From: an uncultured Lacinutrix sp.
Lineage (GTDB): Bacteria; Bacteroidota; Bacteroidia; Flavobacteriales; Flavobacteriaceae
Length of the DNA: 64,000 nucleotides
Direction of reading: 5' to 3'
NCBI RefSeq assembly: GCF_947500325.1
Contig: NZ_CANMRQ010000006.1
Coordinates: 1-64,000, forward strand
Shown: one piece after another, positions 60,988 through 64,000 of the stretch
Numbering within the stretch: the first letter of the stretch is position 1
Layout of the letters: the number at the start of each line of letters is the position of its first letter
The notes under the pieces: generated by a model
Told to the model about the DNA's origin: nothing
What the model saw: the letters and a program-made list of their open reading frames with translations, nothing else
The model's database searches: none
Program-made: the position numbers and the translations under genes

Positions 60988-61860
60988 TTAATTCATTGGA
61001 AGAAATCCCATTTTACCCATTTGATAATCTCTCATAGCTTCCATAATTTCTGTTTGGCTATTCATAACATAAGGTCCATAAGTTTTAACCTTTTCATGAA
61101 AAGGAGCTCCAGATAAAAAGAGTAATTTACTTCCTTTATGAGCTTCAATATTAAAACCATCTCCATCTTGATTGAATTCTATAAGTTGATATTCATCTTG
61201 AATTAACCTATGGTTATCATTTACACTTACATTACCGTTAAGTAAGTACAATAATGATTGATGGGACTTATCTATTTCAATATTGTGTTTTCCTCCTTCT
61301 TCTATATTAATCATATAAGCATTTACAGATGTTTGGGTTCCAATTTTTCCATGTACTCCTTCAAGAGATCCAGCAATAATTTGAATATTTACTTTTTTAT
61401 CTTCAGAGACAACAATATTAAACTCATCATTTTTTACATGTTGATAATTAGGTTGCATCATTTTTTTCTCCGCTGGAAGATTTAACCATAATTGTATACC
61501 TTCTAATTCTCCTCCCTTTTGCACAAATTCTTTAGATGGTCCTTCTGCATGGATAATACCTCTTCCAGCAGTTGTCCATTGGACATCACCAGATTTAACT
61601 AAACTTTCATTGCCTAATGAATCCCTATGTAGTTGTTCTCCTTGAATTAAGAAGGTAATAGGCTCAAATCCTCTATGCGGATGTGGTCCCAAATCAAATG
61701 GATTATTTTGTTCATCTATTTTATATGGACCATAATGATGTAACAGTATAAATGGATCTATCATTTCTATTTGTCTTGTAGGTAATGGTTGCCTTAATTG
61801 AATTGGCCCCATATTTACAAAATCACTTCTTCCTATTTCTTTTATTGTGTTATGTTTCAT
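60988..61860 (-). CDS. Pirin-family (cupin) protein
   Basis: Bicupin protein of 290 residues. Typical pirin motifs: DPFILLHHYGP near 35, the first cupin iron site HPHRGFEPITFL near 61 and the second His/Glu pair in GRGIIHAEGPS near 98. Some pirins are quercetin 2,3-dioxygenases; others act as redox-sensing cofactors. The C-terminal cupin ends in FLSGAPFHEKVKTYGPYVMN. It is the last gene of the FMN reductase-MarR-pirin cluster, with a palindrome (61877-61894) just upstream, so a role in electrophile or quinone defence regulated by the MarR protein is likely. Confidence 0.92.
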   Translation of the reverse strand: MKHNTIKEIGRSDFVNMGPIQLRQPLPTRQIEMIDPFILLHHYGPYKIDEQNNPFDLGPHPHRGFEPITFLIQGEQLHRDSLGNESLVKSGDVQWTTAGRGIIHAEGPSKEFVQKGGELEGIQLWLNLPAEKKMMQPNYQHVKNDEFNIVVSEDKKVNIQIIAGSLEGVHGKIGTQTSVNAYMINIEEGGKHNIEIDKSHQSLLYLLNGNVSVNDNHRLIQDEYQLIEFNQDGDGFNIEAHKGSKLLFLSGAPFHEKVKTYGPYVMNSQTEIMEAMRDYQMGKMGFLPMN

Positions 61861-61876
61861 AATTAAAAATATATTT

Positions 61877-61894
61877 TAGTTTCCATGGAAACTA
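61877..61894. promoter_or_regulatory. CCATGG-centred palindrome upstream of pirin
   Basis: A perfect 18-bp palindrome (TAGTTTCCATGGAAACTA) in the 52 bases between the MarR gene stop and the pirin start, sharing the CCATGG core with the operator at 62914-62935. Probably a second binding site of the same regulator. Confidence 0.6.
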
Positions 61895-61912
61895 TTCTAA
61901 TAAAAAAATACA

Positions 61913-62350
61913 CTAACGTATTTTGTCCAGAAGATCACTTAGTTGTTTTGCTTCTGCTTCTGAAAGGTTTGCTAATAATTTACCTTCAAAATTTTTATCA
62001 ATTTCTCTAATTAAACTTAGTCCTTTCTCAGTAATTAATATATTAACTACACGTCTATCATGAGTACATGTTGTTCTTTCTATTAAAGATTTTGCACAAA
62101 GTTTATCCATTAATCTAGTAACATTAGGAGACCGTTGAACCATTCTATTTTTAACAGTCTGTACACTAATGGCTTTTTTTGCCCCTTTTAAAATCCTTAA
62201 AATATTGTATTGTTGTGGTGAAATATTAAATGGCTTAAAAAATATTATCTGCTTACTATTAATCCAACTAGCAGTAAAAAGTATATTAATATATGCTTTT
62301 AAATCATTGTCTGGAAAAGTAGAATTTATTTCTTTAGCGAGATCTCCCAT
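61913..62350 (-). CDS. MarR-family transcriptional regulator
   Basis: Winged-helix regulator of 145 residues: INILFTASWINSKQIIFFKP, FNISPQQYNILRILKGAKKA (helix 2-3), SVQTVKNRMVQRSPNVTRLM (recognition helix), the wing RTTCTHDRRVVNILITEKGL, and a C-terminal dimerisation helix. One cysteine in CAKSLIERTTC and others could make it redox-sensitive like OhrR/HypR, but this is a guess. It starts directly after the FMN reductase stop (62350 / 62351), so they are translated together, and it probably represses its own operon through the palindrome at 62914-62935. Confidence 0.9.
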   Translation of the reverse strand: MGDLAKEINSTFPDNDLKAYINILFTASWINSKQIIFFKPFNISPQQYNILRILKGAKKAISVQTVKNRMVQRSPNVTRLMDKLCAKSLIERTTCTHDRRVVNILITEKGLSLIREIDKNFEGKLLANLSEAEAKQLSDLLDKIR

Positions 62351-62881
62351 TTATAATGCCTTTTTAAAATTATCTATAGCTTCGTTTAATATAATATTTA
62401 AATTGTCGTCTTTTATTCCATTTTCAGAAAAATTTTCATTGAATGATGGTAATGAAAAAGTAGAAATTAAATTTGCATTATGCCTTGGAAAACGATCACT
62501 AGCTATTTCTAAAACTGTAGTTCCACCTCTACCTCCTGGAGAAGTAGCCATTAATAACATAGGTTTATCTGACCAAAACTTTCCTTCAATACGAGATAAC
62601 CAATCTATTAAATTTTTAAATACAGAGCTGTAAGCACCATTATGTTCTGCTAATGATAAAACAATGCCTTTAGATTCTTTTATAAGATTATAAAAAGCAT
62701 TTGCCGTATCTGGAATACCTTCTTTTACTTCTAAATCAATTCCATATAAAGGTAAAGTATAATCATTAAGATCTACAATTTTCATCTCTTCATCATGTAT
62801 TTTATTAGCTGCATAACTAGCTAATTGTTTATTAATTGATGCTTTACTATTACTACCTGCAAAGGTTAATATATATGACAT
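62351..62881 (-). CDS. NADPH-dependent FMN reductase family protein
   Basis: Flavodoxin-fold oxidoreductase of 176 residues. The FMN phosphate loop is TFAGSNSKASINKQLA near 7-22, the flavin isoalloxazine loop LAEHNGAYSSVFKNLIDWLSR-like block lies near 78-98 (its middle residues are NGAYSSVFKNLIDW), and GGRGG near 115 follows. Such enzymes reduce quinones, azo compounds, FMN or chromate. It is the first gene of the FMN reductase-MarR-pirin unit, and its -7 promoter element overlaps a 22-bp palindrome, so it should be induced when the MarR protein lets go. Confidence 0.9.
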   Translation of the reverse strand: MSYILTFAGSNSKASINKQLASYAANKIHDEEMKIVDLNDYTLPLYGIDLEVKEGIPDTANAFYNLIKESKGIVLSLAEHNGAYSSVFKNLIDWLSRIEGKFWSDKPMLLMATSPGGRGGTTVLEIASDRFPRHNANLISTFSLPSFNENFSENGIKDDNLNIILNEAIDNFKKAL

Positions 62882-62909
62882 AGTTTTTTTATCTTTTTAT
62901 AAAGATAAG

Positions 62910-62935
62910 CAAAATTATATACCATGGTATATAAT
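62910..62935 (-). promoter_or_regulatory. Promoter overlapped by a 22-bp palindromic operator
   Basis: Bases 62914-62935 are a perfect 22-bp palindrome with core ACCATGGT. On the minus strand its last bases are part of TAATTTTG (62917-62910), which fits the -7 consensus TAnnTTTG, so a protein bound there would block transcription of the FMN reductase-MarR-pirin genes. Confidence 0.65.
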
Positions 62936-63009
62936 ACGATTGTTTTTAATAAAAAATTAACTAAAATAGTTATAATGAAACTTTGTATTTTAGCTCAAAA
63001 TTTAATTTA

Positions 63010-64000
63010 ATGGACATAAACTTCAACAAAAACGAAGATCATAATAAATTACTACTCTCAGATTTACGTAAACGCTTTGCTAAAGTAAAATTAGGTGGAG
63101 GACAAAAGCGTATAGATAAACATCATGCAAAGGGGAAATTAACAGCAAGAGAGCGTATAGACTATTTGCTTGATAAAAAATCTAAGAGCATTGAAATTGG
63201 AGCTTTTGTAGGTGACGATATGTATCAAGAACATGGTGGTTGTCCATCTGGTGGCGTTGTTGTTAAAATAGGCTATGTTAGTGGTAAACAATGTATTGTT
63301 GTTGCTAACGATGCCACTGTAAAAGCTGGTGCTTGGTTTCCTATTACTGGTAAAAAGAATTTACGAGCTCAAGAAATAGCTATTGAAAATAAATTACCTA
63401 TTATATATTTAGTAGATAGTGCTGGTGTTTATTTACCTCTTCAAGATGAAATTTTTCCAGATAAAGAGCATTTTGGTCGTATTTTTAGAAACAATGCAGT
63501 CATGAGTAGTATGGGAATTACTCAAATTGCTGCAGTTATGGGTAGCTGTGTTGCTGGTGGTGCTTATTTACCTATTATGAGTGATGAAGCTTTAATTGTA
63601 GACAAAACAGGAAGTATATTTTTAGCTGGAAGTTACCTAGTAAAGGCAGCTATTGGAGAGAGTATAGACAATGAAACACTTGGTGGAGCAACAACACATT
63701 GTGAAATCTCTGGTGTAACTGATTATAAGGCAAAAGATGATAAAGATGCTTTAGATACTATAAAACGTTTAGTAGATAAAATTGGTGATTATGATAAAGC
63801 TGGCTTTAATAGAATTGAGTCAAAAAAACCAAAAGAAAACCCTGAAGATATTTATGGTATACTCCCTAAATCACGTGCTGATCAATATGATATGTTAGAT
63901 ATTATATCTAGACTAGTTGATAATGGAGATTATGATGAATATAAAGCTGGTTATGGGCAAACTATAATCACTGCTTATGCAAGAATAGATGGTTGGGCTG
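63010..64000 (+). CDS. Acyl-CoA carboxylase beta subunit (methylcrotonoyl-CoA carboxylase type), partial
   Basis: Carboxyltransferase subunit of a biotin-dependent acyl-CoA carboxylase; the gene continues past the window edge, and 330 of the usual 510-540 residues are visible. It starts MDINFNKNEDHNK and has GGGQKRIDKHHAKGKLTARE near 36-55, QEHGGCPSGGVVVKIGYV near 77, VDSAGVYLPLQDEIFPDKEH near 138, and VMGSCVAGGAYLPIMSDEAL near 176. The LPLQ and FPDKEHFGRIF blocks resemble methylcrotonoyl-CoA carboxylase (leucine degradation) more than propionyl-CoA carboxylase or AccD. The complete sequence and partner alpha subunit would be needed to decide. Confidence 0.9.
   Translation, partial: MDINFNKNEDHNKLLLSDLRKRFAKVKLGGGQKRIDKHHAKGKLTARERIDYLLDKKSKSIEIGAFVGDDMYQEHGGCPSGGVVVKIGYVSGKQCIVVANDATVKAGAWFPITGKKNLRAQEIAIENKLPIIYLVDSAGVYLPLQDEIFPDKEHFGRIFRNNAVMSSMGITQIAAVMGSCVAGGAYLPIMSDEALIVDKTGSIFLAGSYLVKAAIGESIDNETLGGATTHCEISGVTDYKAKDDKDALDTIKRLVDKIGDYDKAGFNRIESKKPKENPEDIYGILPKSRADQYDMLDIISRLVDNGDYDEYKAGYGQTIITAYARIDGWA

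Overview
The window looks like a chromosome segment of a marine or soil member of the Flavobacteriaceae (Bacteroidota). The DNA is strongly AT-rich and intergenic regions carry Bacteroidota-type promoters (TTG, about 19-21 bases, then TAnnTTTG). Start codons are mostly preceded by A-rich DNA rather than Shine-Dalgarno sequences. Protein families point the same way: a Por-type (type IX secretion) C-terminal sorting domain on two or three exported proteins, a CAL67264-type 60-residue membrane protein beside EttA, an OMP_b-brl TonB receptor, and a TPR-AraC membrane regulator. No rRNA, tRNA, CRISPR array, transposase, integrase or origin was seen.

Layout. 0-13 kb: housekeeping and envelope genes: a cysteine-synthase-like enzyme, oligopeptidase B, a YbaB/EbfC protein, a secreted HExxH protein, an OmpA-family protein with two arrays of 23-residue repeats, threonine aldolase, prfB with its programmed +1 frameshift, two tandem ArsC-like proteins (the second without the catalytic cysteine) and a TonB receptor. 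13-16 kb: a DxD glycosyltransferase-like protein and an M48 peptidase. 16-24.6 kb: an accessory stretch in which every gene is on the minus strand and most are hypothetical; the genes are separated by related imperfect inverted repeats, some overlapping stop codons, which resembles an integron-like cassette array without a visible integrase.

24.8-34 kb: fumC, a Crp/Fnr regulator, then hutI and hutG of histidine degradation, interrupted by a Cys-His-Asp (transglutaminase-like) protein and a tandem pair of coiled-coil membrane proteins; a MarR-GNAT fusion follows. 34-42.8 kb: exported proteins (subtilase with Por sorting domain, a GIGTTTP-repeat protein, a second sorting-domain protein), a TPR-AraC regulator and a lipoprotein with a CxxCH haem motif.

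42.8-52 kb: eight same-strand genes of unknown role: a coiled-coil protein, a small membrane protein, an AAA+ ATPase, three or four membrane proteins and two soluble proteins, bounded by terminators. This is the best candidate for an undescribed multi-protein system. 52-64 kb: a metallo-beta-lactamase-fold lipoprotein, EttA, a membrane LytTR regulator divergent from an ABC ATPase and an ABC permease-M1 aminopeptidase fusion (with a LytTR-like direct repeat between them), then an FMN reductase-MarR-pirin cluster with two CCATGG-centred palindromic operators, and the start of an acyl-CoA carboxylase beta subunit that runs off the end.
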